This document shows positions 37,801 to 45,550 of a stretch of DNA of 47,558 bases, in pieces. A model generated the notes under the pieces. It did no database searches, was not told the origin of the DNA, and saw nothing but the letters and a program-made list of their open reading frames with translations. How positions within the stretch are numbered: position 1 is the first letter of the stretch; the number at the start of each line of letters is the position of its first letter. The position numbers were made by a program, and so were the translations under genes. Location of the stretch: positions 1 to 47,558 of the forward strand of contig NZ_JAGPXY010000051.1 in assembly GCF_018070325.1 (NCBI RefSeq), read 5' to 3'. The DNA comes from Micromonospora sp. H61 (lineage in GTDB: Bacteria > Actinomycetota > Actinomycetes > Mycobacteriales > Micromonosporaceae).

Positions 37801-38146
37801 TCAGCTCCACGCCGTACTTCTCCAGGACGCCGGCCTCGTGCAGGGCGACGGCCGTGTTCAGCGCGGTCTGACCGCCGAGGGTCGCGAGGATCGCGTCCGG
37901 GCGCTCCTTGGCGATGACCAGCTCCACGAACTCCGGGGTGATCGGCTCGACGTAGGTCGCGTCGGCGAACTCCGGGTCCGTCATGATCGTCGCCGGGTTG
38001 GAGTTGACCAGGCTGACCCGGATCCCCTCGCTGCGCAGCACCCGGCACGCCTGGGTGCCGGAGTAGTCGAACTCGCAGGCCTGCCCGATGACGATCGGCC
38101 CGGAGCCGATCACGAGGATGTGCTTGAGATCGGTCCGCTTAGGCAT
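34799..38146 (-). CDS. carB: Carbamoyl-phosphate synthase large subunit
   Basis: Makes carbamoyl phosphate for pyrimidines and arginine, 1115 residues. Two homologous ATP-grasp halves: the first starts [20 protein letters not shown], the second [20 protein letters not shown]. The C-terminal MGS allosteric domain (about 965-1115) contains [22 protein letters not shown] at 38144-38146 overlaps carA by 8 nt. It is complete, with no missing halves. Confidence 0.98.
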   Translation of the reverse strand: [1115 protein letters not shown]

Positions 38147-39302
38147 TGCTGCGCCCCTTGCTGTGGGTCCGGCCTTCGATCAAGTCGGCGAATCGGTCGA
38201 AGAGGTAGTCCGCGTCGTGCGGACCGGCCGCCGCCTCCGGGTGGTACTGGACGGTGAACGCGGGCAGGTCCACCGCCCGCAGCCCCTCGACCACGTTGTC
38301 ATTGAGGCAGACGTGCGACACCCGTACGCCACCGAAGTCGGTGTCGATCACCTGGTCGGGGACGACCACGCCGACACCCGCACCGGGCACCCGCACCGCG
38401 AAGCCGTGGTTGTGGCTGGTCACCTCGACCTTGCCGGTGACCCGGTCCAGCACCGGCTGGTTGATCCCCCGGTGGCCGTAGCCCAGCTTGTAGGTGCCGA
38501 AGCCGAGCGCCCGACCGAGGATCTGGCTGCCGAAGCAGATGCCGAACAGCGGCACCTCCCGCCGCAGCGCCTCCCGGGCCAGCTCCACCGGGGCGTCGGC
38601 GGTGGCCGGGTCGCCCGGGCCCGGCGACAGGAAGATCGCGTCGGCGCCGGTGGCGAGCATCTGGTCGATGCTCGACGACGCCGGCAGCACATGGGTGGTC
38701 ACCCCACGGGTGGCCAGCCGACGCGGCACGTTGCGCTTGATGCCCAGGTCCAGGGCGGCCACTGTGAACCGGTGCTCGCCCAGGGCCTCGACGACGTACG
38801 GCTCGGCGGTGCTCACCTCGGCGGACAGGTCCGCGCCGACCATCTGCGGCGCCTGGCGGACCCGGGCCAGCAGGCTCTGCGGGTCGTTGTCGATGCTGGA
38901 GATGCCCACCCGCATGGCGCCCCGCTCGCGCAGGTGCCGGGTCAGCGCCCGGGTGTCCACCCCGCTGATGCCCACCACGCCCTCGGTGGCGAGGCGGTCC
39001 TCGAGACCGCCGGTGGCCCGCCAGTTCGAGCCGATCCGGGCCGGGTCGCGTACGACGTAGCCGGCCACCCAGATCCGACCGGACTCGTCGTCCTCGCCGT
39101 TGACGCCGGTGTTGCCGATGTGCGGCGCGGTCTGCACCACCACCTGACGGTGGTAGGACGGGTCGGTGAGGGTCTCCTGGTAACCGGTCATGCCGGTGTT
39201 GAAGACCGCCTCGCCGAAGGTCTCCCCGACGCTGCCGTACGCCTCGCCGGGGAACGTGCGCCCATCCTCCAGCACCAGGATTGCCGGTCTGCGCTTGACC
39301 AT
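38139..39302 (-). CDS. carA: Carbamoyl-phosphate synthase small subunit
   Basis: Glutamine amidotransferase subunit that feeds ammonia to CarB, 387 residues. The N-terminal domain starts ILVLEDGRTFPGEAYG. The class I GATase domain has nucleophile Cys in FGICFGSQILGRALG, and the His/Glu pair in YHPEAAAGP. ATG at 39300-39302 shares one base with the pyrC stop; its end overlaps carB by 8 nt. Confidence 0.98.
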   Translation of the reverse strand: MVKRRPAILVLEDGRTFPGEAYGSVGETFGEAVFNTGMTGYQETLTDPSYHRQVVVQTAPHIGNTGVNGEDDESGRIWVAGYVVRDPARIGSNWRATGGLEDRLATEGVVGISGVDTRALTRHLRERGAMRVGISSIDNDPQSLLARVRQAPQMVGADLSAEVSTAEPYVVEALGEHRFTVAALDLGIKRNVPRRLATRGVTTHVLPASSSIDQMLATGADAIFLSPGPGDPATADAPVELAREALRREVPLFGICFGSQILGRALGFGTYKLGYGHRGINQPVLDRVTGKVEVTSHNHGFAVRVPGAGVGVVVPDQVIDTDFGGVRVSHVCLNDNVVEGLRAVDLPAFTVQYHPEAAAGPHDADYLFDRFADLIEGRTHSKGRSNA

Positions 39303-40579
39303 TACTTGACAGCCTTTCCGTCCAGGACCGTCGGCTCGCCACGCAGGAAGGTCGCCACGATGCGACCTGGCAGCGTCATGCGGGCGTACGGGGTGTTGCG
39401 ACTGCGACTGGCCAGCTCCGCCGGCTCGATGGTGCGGTGGGCGGCCGGGTCGATCAGGGTCAGGTTGGCCGGGACACCCGGCGCGGGGTCGACGCCGTGC
39501 CCGGTGAGGCCGGCGATCCGTGCGGGGGTGCGCGACATCCGCTCGGCGATCAGGTCCCACTCGGGGCCGAGCACGTCCAGCGCGATGGAGAGGGCCGTCT
39601 CCAGACCGAGCATCCCCGGTCGGGCGTACGCCCACTCGCACTCCTTGTCCTCCACCGCGTGCGGGGCGTGGTCGGTGGCGATCACGTCGATCACCCCGTC
39701 GGCGAGGGCGGCACGCAGCGCGGCGATGTCCGCGGCGGTGCGCAGCGGCGGGTTCACCTTGTAGACCGGGTCGTAGGTTTCCGCCCGTTCGTCGGTGAGC
39801 AGCAGATGGTGCGGGGTCACCTCGGCGGTCACGCGTACCCCGCGCGCCTTTGCCTGACGCAGCACCTCGACGCTGCCGGCGGTGGAGACGTGGCAGACGT
39901 GCAGTCGGCTGCCCACGTGCTCGGCGAGCAGCACGTCCCGGGCGATGATCGCCTCCTCGGCGACCGCCGGCCAGCCGATCAGGCCGAGCCGGGTGGAGAC
40001 CTCGCCCTCGTGCATCTGGGCGCCCTCGGTGAGCCGGGGCTCCTCGGCGTGCTGGGCGATGATCCCGTCGAACGCCTTGACGTACTCCAGGGCTCGGCGC
40101 ATCAACTTCGGGTCGGCGACGCAGTGCCCGTCGTCGGAGAAGATCCGTACCCGGGCCGCGGAGTCGGCCATCGCGCCCAGCTCGGCCAGCCGCTCGCCGG
40201 CCAGCCCGACGGTGACCGCGCCGATCGGCTGCACGTCGACCAGGCCGGCCTCGCGGCCGAGGCGCCAGACCTGCTCGACAACGCCGGCGGTGTCCGCCAC
40301 CGGGGAGGTGTTGGCCATCGCGCAGACCGCCGTGTAGCCGCCCAGCGCCGCCGCCCGGGAACCGGACTCGACGGTCTCGGCGTCCTCCCGACCGGGCTCG
40401 CGCAGGTGGGTGTGCAGGTCCACGAGGCCGGGCAGGGCGACCAGGCCGGTGCCGTCGACGACCGTGGCGTCCGGCGCGGTCAGGCCGGCACCGACCTCGG
40501 CGATCACGCCGTCGCGGATCAGCAGGTCGGTCGGCGCGGCGCCGACGACACTCACGCTGGTGATCAGGTACGCGGTCAC
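39302..40579 (-). CDS. pyrC: Dihydroorotase
   Basis: Zinc amidohydrolase of class I that cyclises carbamoyl aspartate, 425 residues. Metal-binding LVDLHTHLREPGREDAET, HAEEPRLTEGAQ, LHVCHVSTAGSVE and DVIATDHAPHAVEDKE are all present. GTG at 40577-40579 overlaps the pyrB stop (GTGA). Third gene of the pyr operon. Confidence 0.98.
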   Translation of the reverse strand: MTAYLITSVSVVGAAPTDLLIRDGVIAEVGAGLTAPDATVVDGTGLVALPGLVDLHTHLREPGREDAETVESGSRAAALGGYTAVCAMANTSPVADTAGVVEQVWRLGREAGLVDVQPIGAVTVGLAGERLAELGAMADSAARVRIFSDDGHCVADPKLMRRALEYVKAFDGIIAQHAEEPRLTEGAQMHEGEVSTRLGLIGWPAVAEEAIIARDVLLAEHVGSRLHVCHVSTAGSVEVLRQAKARGVRVTAEVTPHHLLLTDERAETYDPVYKVNPPLRTAADIAALRAALADGVIDVIATDHAPHAVEDKECEWAYARPGMLGLETALSIALDVLGPEWDLIAERMSRTPARIAGLTGHGVDPAPGVPANLTLIDPAAHRTIEPAELASRSRNTPYARMTLPGRIVATFLRGEPTVLDGKAVK

Positions 40580-41502
40580 CGGTTGTTCCCTCCGAGCAGC
40601 AGGTAAAGGACAGCCATCCGCACGGAGACCCCGTTGGTGACCTGTTCGACGATGGTGGAGCGGGGTGAGTCGGCGACCTCGGGGGTGATCTCCATCCCCC
40701 GGTTCATCGGGCCGGGGTGCATGACGATCGCGTGCTCGGGCAGCCGGCGCATCCGCGGGCCATCCAGCCCGTAGCGGCGGGCGTACTCGCGCGCGGAGGG
40801 GAAGTAGGAGTCGTTCATCCGCTCCCGCTGCACGCGCAGCATCATCACCACGTCCACGTTCGGCAGGACGGAGTCGAGGTCGTAGGAGACGTCGGTGCCG
40901 GGCGCGAGGGCGCCCGCGATGTCGACCGGGATGAGGGTCGGCGGGCCGACGAGGGTGACCTTGGCGCCGAGGGTGGACAGCAGCAGCACGTTGGAGCGGG
41001 CCACCCGGGAGTGCAGCACGTCCCCGACCACCGCGACCGACAGGCCGGCGAGCCGGCCCAGCCGGGCCCGCATGGTGTACGCGTCCAGCAGCGCCTGGGT
41101 GGGGTGCTCGTGGGTGCCGTCGCCGGCGTTGACGACCGACCCGTCCACCCAGTTGGCCAGGCGGTGCGGCGCGCCGGAGGCGGGGTGTCGGATGACGACG
41201 GCGTCCGCGCCCATGGCCTGCAGGGTCAACGCGGTGTCCTTCAGGCTCTCACCCTTGGTGACGCTGGACCCCTTCGCGGAAAAGTTGATCACGTCGGCGC
41301 TGAGCCGCTTCGCCGCCGCCTCGAAGGAGATCCGGGTCCGCGTGGAGTCCTCGTAGAAGAGGTTCACCACGGTCCGTCCGCGCAGCGCGGGAAGCTTCTT
41401 GATCTCCCGGCCGGCGACGGTGGCCATCTCGGCGGCGGTGTCCAGGATCTCGGTGGCGGTGTCGGCGTCCAGGTCACCGCCGGAGAGCAGATGCTTGATC
41501 AT
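40576..41502 (-). CDS. pyrB: Aspartate carbamoyltransferase, catalytic chain
   Basis: Condenses carbamoyl phosphate and aspartate, 308 residues. Carbamoyl-phosphate motif FYEDSTRTRISFE, then AKGSSVTKGESLKDT and HPTQALLDAYTMR. No pyrI regulatory chain is seen, as is usual when PyrR controls the operon. ATG at 41500-41502 overlaps the pyrR stop (ATGA). Confidence 0.98.
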   Translation of the reverse strand: MIKHLLSGGDLDADTATEILDTAAEMATVAGREIKKLPALRGRTVVNLFYEDSTRTRISFEAAAKRLSADVINFSAKGSSVTKGESLKDTALTLQAMGADAVVIRHPASGAPHRLANWVDGSVVNAGDGTHEHPTQALLDAYTMRARLGRLAGLSVAVVGDVLHSRVARSNVLLLSTLGAKVTLVGPPTLIPVDIAGALAPGTDVSYDLDSVLPNVDVVMMLRVQRERMNDSYFPSAREYARRYGLDGPRMRRLPEHAIVMHPGPMNRGMEITPEVADSPRSTIVEQVTNGVSVRMAVLYLLLGGNNR

Positions 41503-42083
41503 GAGGCGGTCCCCCCGTAGAGCTTGACCTCGTCCGTCCCGTCGATCTCGGCGAGCGTCACCTTGACGCTCTCGGCGAGCGAGGTCGGGATGTTCTTGCC
41601 GACGTAGTCGGCGCGGATCGGCAACTCCCGGTGTCCCCGGTCGACCAGGACGGCGAGCTGCACCGAGGCCGGGCGGCCCACGTCGTTGAGCGCGTCGAGC
41701 GCGGCCCGGACGGTGCGGCCGGAGAAGAGCACGTCGTCGACCAGGATGACCCGCTTGCCGTCGATTCCCCCCGGGGGCAGCTCGGTCGGACCCACCGCGC
41801 GGGTGGCGTGCCGACGGAGGTCGTCGCGGTACAGGGTGATGTCGAGCACACCGACCGGAACGGCGACGTCCTCGAAGGTGCTGATCCGGTCGGCGAGTCG
41901 CCGGGCGAGGGGGGTGCCCCGGGTGGGAATCCCGAGCAGCACCGTGTTGGCGGCGCCCTGGGTCTTCTCCAGGATCTGGTGTGCGATGCGGTCGACCACG
42001 CGTTGCACGTCGGCGCTGGCGAGGATCACCTTCACCGAGGGTTGTTGCGGTGGTGACGAGCGGGCAGCCGGTGGGTATGCCAC
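41499..42083 (-). CDS. pyrR: PyrR RNA-binding regulator / uracil phosphoribosyltransferase
   Basis: UMP-sensing regulator that binds pyr mRNA; it often has UPRT activity. It has 194 residues of PRTase fold, with the PRPP motif VILVDDVLFSGRTVRAAL and the basic region ITLYRDDLRRHATRAVG. I chose GTG at 42081-42083 because AAGGAGGT lies 5 nt upstream. A conserved PyrR-binding hairpin sits immediately upstream of that ribosome site. It leads the operon pyrR-pyrB-pyrC-carA-carB-pyrD. Confidence 0.95.
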   Translation of the reverse strand: MAYPPAARSSPPQQPSVKVILASADVQRVVDRIAHQILEKTQGAANTVLLGIPTRGTPLARRLADRISTFEDVAVPVGVLDITLYRDDLRRHATRAVGPTELPPGGIDGKRVILVDDVLFSGRTVRAALDALNDVGRPASVQLAVLVDRGHRELPIRADYVGKNIPTSLAESVKVTLAEIDGTDEVKLYGGTAS

Positions 42084-42090
42084 GGCGGAC

Positions 42091-42120
42091 CTCCTTCCCC
42101 GCCTCACGGGACGGGTCGTT
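42091..42120 (-). promoter_or_regulatory. PyrR-binding RNA hairpin over the pyrR ribosome site
   Basis: On the minus strand the RNA reads CCCGUCCCGUGAGGCGGG, which matches the known PyrR-binding loop UCCNGNGAGG, and runs straight into GAAGGAGGU, the pyrR ribosome site. PyrR-UMP binding here would block translation, as shown for mycobacteria. A -10-like TAACGT lies at 42180-42185, giving a leader of about 90 nt. Confidence 0.8.
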
Positions 42121-42289
42121 AAAGGATGTCGGGCACCTCCGGCCGGACCGCTCAGCAGACCTGGGCCGGGGCTTCCGCCACGTTACCAGTGGTCACCGGG
42201 GTGATGGACGGCGGCCGCTGACCACCGGGTCAGGTACCGGAAAAGGGGAAAACTCCCCGGACGCTCCGCAACGGTAGGGGCACGACCAC

Positions 42290-42318
42290 TTGACCACGTG
42301 TCGCATTCCCCGTACCGT
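42290..42318 (+). promoter_or_regulatory. bldD promoter with possible BldD operator
   Basis: TTGACC (42290-42295), 17-nt spacer, TACCGT (42313-42318), about 54 nt before the ATG. The -35 is part of TGACCACGTGTC, a near-palindrome that partly fits the BldD box (TNACNCWGNGTNAN). Self-repression is known for streptomycete BldD; here it is an inference. The rest of the 42084-42371 gap holds GGGGAAAACTCCCC (42245-42258), a short inverted repeat of unknown role. Confidence 0.5.
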
Positions 42319-42371
42319 CACGCTCCGTAGCGATCGACGGGAGAACCCCGAGCAGCACTGGGAGTGTCCGA

Positions 42372-42860
42372 ATGCCCTCTGAATACGCCAAGTCTCTGGG
42401 CGCCCGCCTGCGCTCCATCCGCCAGCAGCAGGGTCTCTCCCTGCAGGGTGTGGAGGAGAAGTCGAACGGGCGGTGGAAGGCCGTGGTGGTCGGCTCGTAC
42501 GAGCGTGGCGACCGGGCCGTGACGGTGTCCCGTCTGGCCGAGTTGGCCGAGTTCTACCGCGTACCCGTCTCGGAGCTGCTGCCTGACGGCAGTGGCGTCC
42601 GTCACGAGCCCACCAGCAAGATTGTCCTGGACCTGGAGCGGCTCTACGACGAGGCCTCCGAGGACCTGGCCTACGTTGCCCGCTACGCCCGCGCCATCCA
42701 GCAGCAGCGCGGCGACTACAACGGCCGGGTGCTCTCCATCCGCGCCGACGACCTGCGGGCGCTCGCGATCGTCTACGACGCCTCACCGTCGGGCCTGATC
42801 GAGCGGCTCACCGAGCACGGCGTGCTGGTGGCCGACCCCCGGGCGTTCTTCGCCTCCTGA
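42372..42860 (+). CDS. bldD: Developmental transcription regulator BldD
   Basis: Master repressor of sporulation genes in actinomycetes; it dimerises on DNA with tetrameric c-di-GMP. It has 162 residues. The N-terminal XRE-type HTH (about 7-68) has YAKSLGARLRSIRQQQGLSL and KAVVVGSYERGDRAVTV. The C-terminal domain carries the c-di-GMP signature RGD (113-115), eight residues, RADD (124-127), intact. ATG at 42372 follows GGGAGTG. Its stop codon is embedded in a 17-bp tandem duplication and is followed by a strong terminator. Confidence 0.96.
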   Translation: MPSEYAKSLGARLRSIRQQQGLSLQGVEEKSNGRWKAVVVGSYERGDRAVTVSRLAELAEFYRVPVSELLPDGSGVRHEPTSKIVLDLERLYDEASEDLAYVARYARAIQQQRGDYNGRVLSIRADDLRALAIVYDASPSGLIERLTEHGVLVADPRAFFAS

Positions 42861-42891
42861 TCTGCCGCTCCACCTGATCTGCCGCTCCACC
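42856..42891 (+). repeat. 17-bp tandem duplication over the bldD stop
   Basis: The unit CTGATCTGCCGCTCCAC occurs twice in direct succession (42857-42873 and 42874-42890). The first copy contains the bldD TGA, so the original gene end was probably duplicated by slippage. It runs into the terminator hairpin. Confidence 0.85.
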
Positions 42892-42926
42892 GAAAGGGCC
42901 CGTGCCAGCTGGCACGGGCCCTTTCG
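42891..42926. terminator. Perfect 16-bp bidirectional terminator between bldD and nusB
   Basis: CGAAAGGGCCCGTGCC, loop AGCT, then the exact reverse complement; the whole is a 36-nt palindrome. It ends transcripts from both converging genes. Confidence 0.8.
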
Positions 42927-42951
42927 GATGTGCGGTGTTCGGTGCGGACGC

Positions 42952-43386
42952 TCAGCGGGTGGCGTACTCGGCGATCCGGCCGAGCACCCCGTTGAGGAAG
43001 CGCGGCGAGTCGTCGGTCGACATCTGCCGAGCCAGCTCCACGGCCTCGCTGATCGCCACCGCGTCGTCGATCTCGTCGACGTAGAGCAACTCGTAGACGG
43101 CGATCCGGGCCAGATTACGGTCGACGACCGGCATCCGCTCCAGCGTCCAACCCTCGGCGTAGCTGGCGATCAGCTCGTCGATCCGGTTGAGGTGCTCGGC
43201 AACCCCCTCGACCAGGCCCACCGCGTAGCCGAGGTGCTCCGGTCGGGGCTGCTCGATCCGCTGCACGTAGCCGGCGAGCACCTCCACCGGAGGCTTGTCC
43301 CGCAGGTCGGCCTCGTAAAGGACATCCAGCGCCCGCTTGCGCGCCTTGCGGCGCGCCGGCATCTGCTGCTTGGAACCCTCAGCCAT
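42952..43386 (-). CDS. nusB: Transcription antitermination factor NusB
   Basis: All-alpha RNA-binding protein that acts with S10 (NusE) on rRNA transcription, 144 residues. It has the family ends RRKARKRALDVLYEADL and FLNGVLGRIAEYATR and the central RMPVVDRNLARIAVYELL. ATG at 43384-43386 shares one base with the efp stop. Last gene of aroB-aroQ-efp-nusB. Confidence 0.97.
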   Translation of the reverse strand: MAEGSKQQMPARRKARKRALDVLYEADLRDKPPVEVLAGYVQRIEQPRPEHLGYAVGLVEGVAEHLNRIDELIASYAEGWTLERMPVVDRNLARIAVYELLYVDEIDDAVAISEAVELARQMSTDDSPRFLNGVLGRIAEYATR

Positions 43387-43943
43387 CAGGCGCGGCCGAG
43401 GTAACGGCCGTCGCGGGTGTCGACCTTGATCTTCTCGCCGGTGGTGATGAACAGCGGAACCGGCACTGTGGCGCCGGTCTCCACGGTCGCCGGCTTGGTG
43501 CCGCCGGTCGAACGGTCGCCCTGCAGGCCCGGCTCCGTGTAGGTGACCTCCAGCACGACGCTGGTGGGCAGCTCGATGTAGAGCGGCACACCCTCGTGCT
43601 GGGCGACGGTCGCCTCCGCCTCGGGCAGCAGGTAGTTGGCTGCCTCACCGACGGTGCCACCGGGCACGGTGATCTGGTCGAAGGTCTCCAGATCCATGAA
43701 GACGAAGTCCTCACCGTCGGCGTACAGGTACTGCATCGTGCGCTTGTCAACGGTCGCGGTTTCGACCTTGGTGCCCGCGTTGAAGGTCTTGTCGACCACC
43801 TTCCCGGACAGCACGTTCTTCAGCGTGGTGCGCACGAAGGCACCACCCTTACCGGGCTTGACGTGCTGGAACTCGACGACGGCCCAGAGCTCGCCGTCCA
43901 GGTTGAGTACCAGGCCGTTTTTGAGGTCGTTGGTGGAGGCCAT
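43386..43943 (-). CDS. efp: Translation elongation factor P
   Basis: Relieves ribosome stalling at polyproline, 185 residues, three beta domains. It starts MASTNDLKNGLVLNLDGELW; the tip loop is HVKPGKGGAFVRTTLKN with Lys at the residue modified in other species. No EpmA or EarP partner gene is seen here. ATG at 43941-43943 behind GGCAGGAA. A -10-like TAGACT lies at 43982-43987, so efp-nusB may have its own promoter besides readthrough from aroQ. Confidence 0.97.
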   Translation of the reverse strand: MASTNDLKNGLVLNLDGELWAVVEFQHVKPGKGGAFVRTTLKNVLSGKVVDKTFNAGTKVETATVDKRTMQYLYADGEDFVFMDLETFDQITVPGGTVGEAANYLLPEAEATVAQHEGVPLYIELPTSVVLEVTYTEPGLQGDRSTGGTKPATVETGATVPVPLFITTGEKIKVDTRDGRYLGRA

Positions 43944-44041
43944 TTCCTGCCTTGATCATCAATTGGCGGACAGACCTGGCAAGTCTACAAGCTGCGTCGA
44001 ATCGGACGGCCCCCCGTTCGGAGCGCCCAGTCGGTGGGCCT

Positions 44042-44467
44042 TCAGCGGGTGGCCAGATGGTGCAGAGCGAGACGATAGCCGTCGATACCGAGACCGCAGA
44101 TCACCCCGGTCGCCACCGCCGAGACCACCGAGTGGTGCCGGAACTCCTCGCGGGTGTGGATGTTGGAGATGTGCACCTCCACCAGCGGCCCCCGCAGCAT
44201 GGCGCAGGCGTCCCGCACCGCGTACGAGTAGTGCGACCAGGCGGCCGGGTTGAGCACGACAGCGGCGCCCTCGTCGGCCGCCGTGTGCAGCCAGCCCAGC
44301 AGCTCGTGCTCCGCGTCGGTCTGCCGGACCGTCACCGCCAGCCCCAGCTCCCGACCGGTGCTCTCGCAGAGCGCCACCAGGTCCGCGTAGGTGGTCGCGC
44401 CGTACACGTCGGGCTCGCGGGTGCCCAGCCGGCCCAGGTTCGGCCCGTTCAAGACGTAGACCTTCAC
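44042..44467 (-). CDS. aroQ: 3-dehydroquinate dehydratase, type II
   Basis: Third shikimate step, 141 residues, flavodoxin-like dodecamer. Family marks: VLNGPNLGRLGTREPDVYG (with the catalytic Tyr), NPAAWSHYSYAVRDA and VHISNIHTREEFRHHS (His and Arg of the active site). GTG at 44465-44467 overlaps the aroB stop (GTGA), so it follows the preceding pathway step. Confidence 0.96.
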   Translation of the reverse strand: MKVYVLNGPNLGRLGTREPDVYGATTYADLVALCESTGRELGLAVTVRQTDAEHELLGWLHTAADEGAAVVLNPAAWSHYSYAVRDACAMLRGPLVEVHISNIHTREEFRHHSVVSAVATGVICGLGIDGYRLALHHLATR

Positions 44468-45540
44468 GAGCCCACCTCCCGGTAGGCGGCCTCCAGCAAC
44501 GCGTCGTCGGGGCCCTCCAACATCGTCGGGCGGGCCAGCCCGTCGAGCACCACGAAGCGCAGCCGACTGCCCCGGGTCTTCTTGTCCACCCGCATCGCGG
44601 CCAACAGCTGCGGCCAGGCGTCGGCCGGGTAGCTCACCGGCAGGCCCAGCACGCTCAGCGTGACCCGGTGTCGGTCGGCGGTCGGCGCGTCCAGCCGCCC
44701 GGCGAGCCGGGCCAGCGTGGCCGCGTACACCAGTCCGACGGCGACGGCGTGGCCGTGCCGCCAGCGGTAGCCCTCGTTCTGCTCGATGGCGTGGGCCAGG
44801 GTGTGCCCGTAGTTGAGCACCTCCCGCAGGCCCGACTCGCGCAGATCGCCGGCGACCACGTCGGCCTTGACCCGGATGGCCCGCTCGATCAGCTCCCGGC
44901 TCACCGGCCCTCGGGGGTCGGTGGCGGCCTCCGGGTCGTTCTCGACGAGATCCAGGATCGTCGGGTCGGCGATGAAGCCGCACTTGACGACCTCGGCCAA
45001 CCCGGCAGCCAGGTCGACAGCGGGCAGGCTGTCCAGAGTGGCCAGGTCGGCCAACACCCCGACCGGCGGGTGGAACGCGCCCACCAGGTTCTTGCCGGCG
45101 GCCGTGTTGATGCCCGTCTTGCCGCCGACCGCGGCGTCGACCATGCCCAGCAGCGAGGTCGCCACCGGCACCCAGCGCACACCCCGCAACCAGCAGGCCG
45201 CGACGAAGCCGGCCAGGTCGGTCACCGCGCCGCCGCCCACCCCGACCACCGCGTCGGTGCGGGTGAAGCCGGCCGCTCCGAGCCGGTCCCAGCAGGAGGC
45301 GGCCACCTCGATGTGCTTTCCCGACTCGGCGTCGGGCACCTCGATCGGCAGCGGCTCGACGCCGGCAGCGCGCAGGCGTTCGCCGAGCGCGTCCGCGAGG
45401 GCCTTGAGCGGAGGCGCGTGCAGCACCGCGACCCGGGTCGCGCCGGGCAGCAGGCCCGGCAGCGCGCCCAGCAGGTCACGTCCCACCAAGACGTCGTACG
45501 GCCGCTCGCCGCCGACCGGAATTCGGGTCACCTCGTCCAT
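44464..45540 (-). CDS. aroB: 3-dehydroquinate synthase
   Basis: NAD-dependent second step of the shikimate pathway, 358 residues. GVGGGAVTDLAGFVA (NAD site), the core block GGKTGINTAAGKNLVGAFHPP and LNYGHTLAHAIEQ, whose His binds zinc, are present. ATG at 45538-45540 (MDEVTRIPVGG) is chosen by similarity. A -10-like TAGGCT at 45548-45553 ends 7 nt before it and contains the TAG of the regulator gene, which suggests a leaderless aroB transcript. The usual neighbours aroK and aroC are not upstream here. Confidence 0.96.
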   Translation of the reverse strand: MDEVTRIPVGGERPYDVLVGRDLLGALPGLLPGATRVAVLHAPPLKALADALGERLRAAGVEPLPIEVPDAESGKHIEVAASCWDRLGAAGFTRTDAVVGVGGGAVTDLAGFVAACWLRGVRWVPVATSLLGMVDAAVGGKTGINTAAGKNLVGAFHPPVGVLADLATLDSLPAVDLAAGLAEVVKCGFIADPTILDLVENDPEAATDPRGPVSRELIERAIRVKADVVAGDLRESGLREVLNYGHTLAHAIEQNEGYRWRHGHAVAVGLVYAATLARLAGRLDAPTADRHRVTLSVLGLPVSYPADAWPQLLAAMRVDKKTRGSRLRFVVLDGLARPTMLEGPDDALLEAAYREVGS

Positions 45541-45550
45541 CGCCGGCAGC

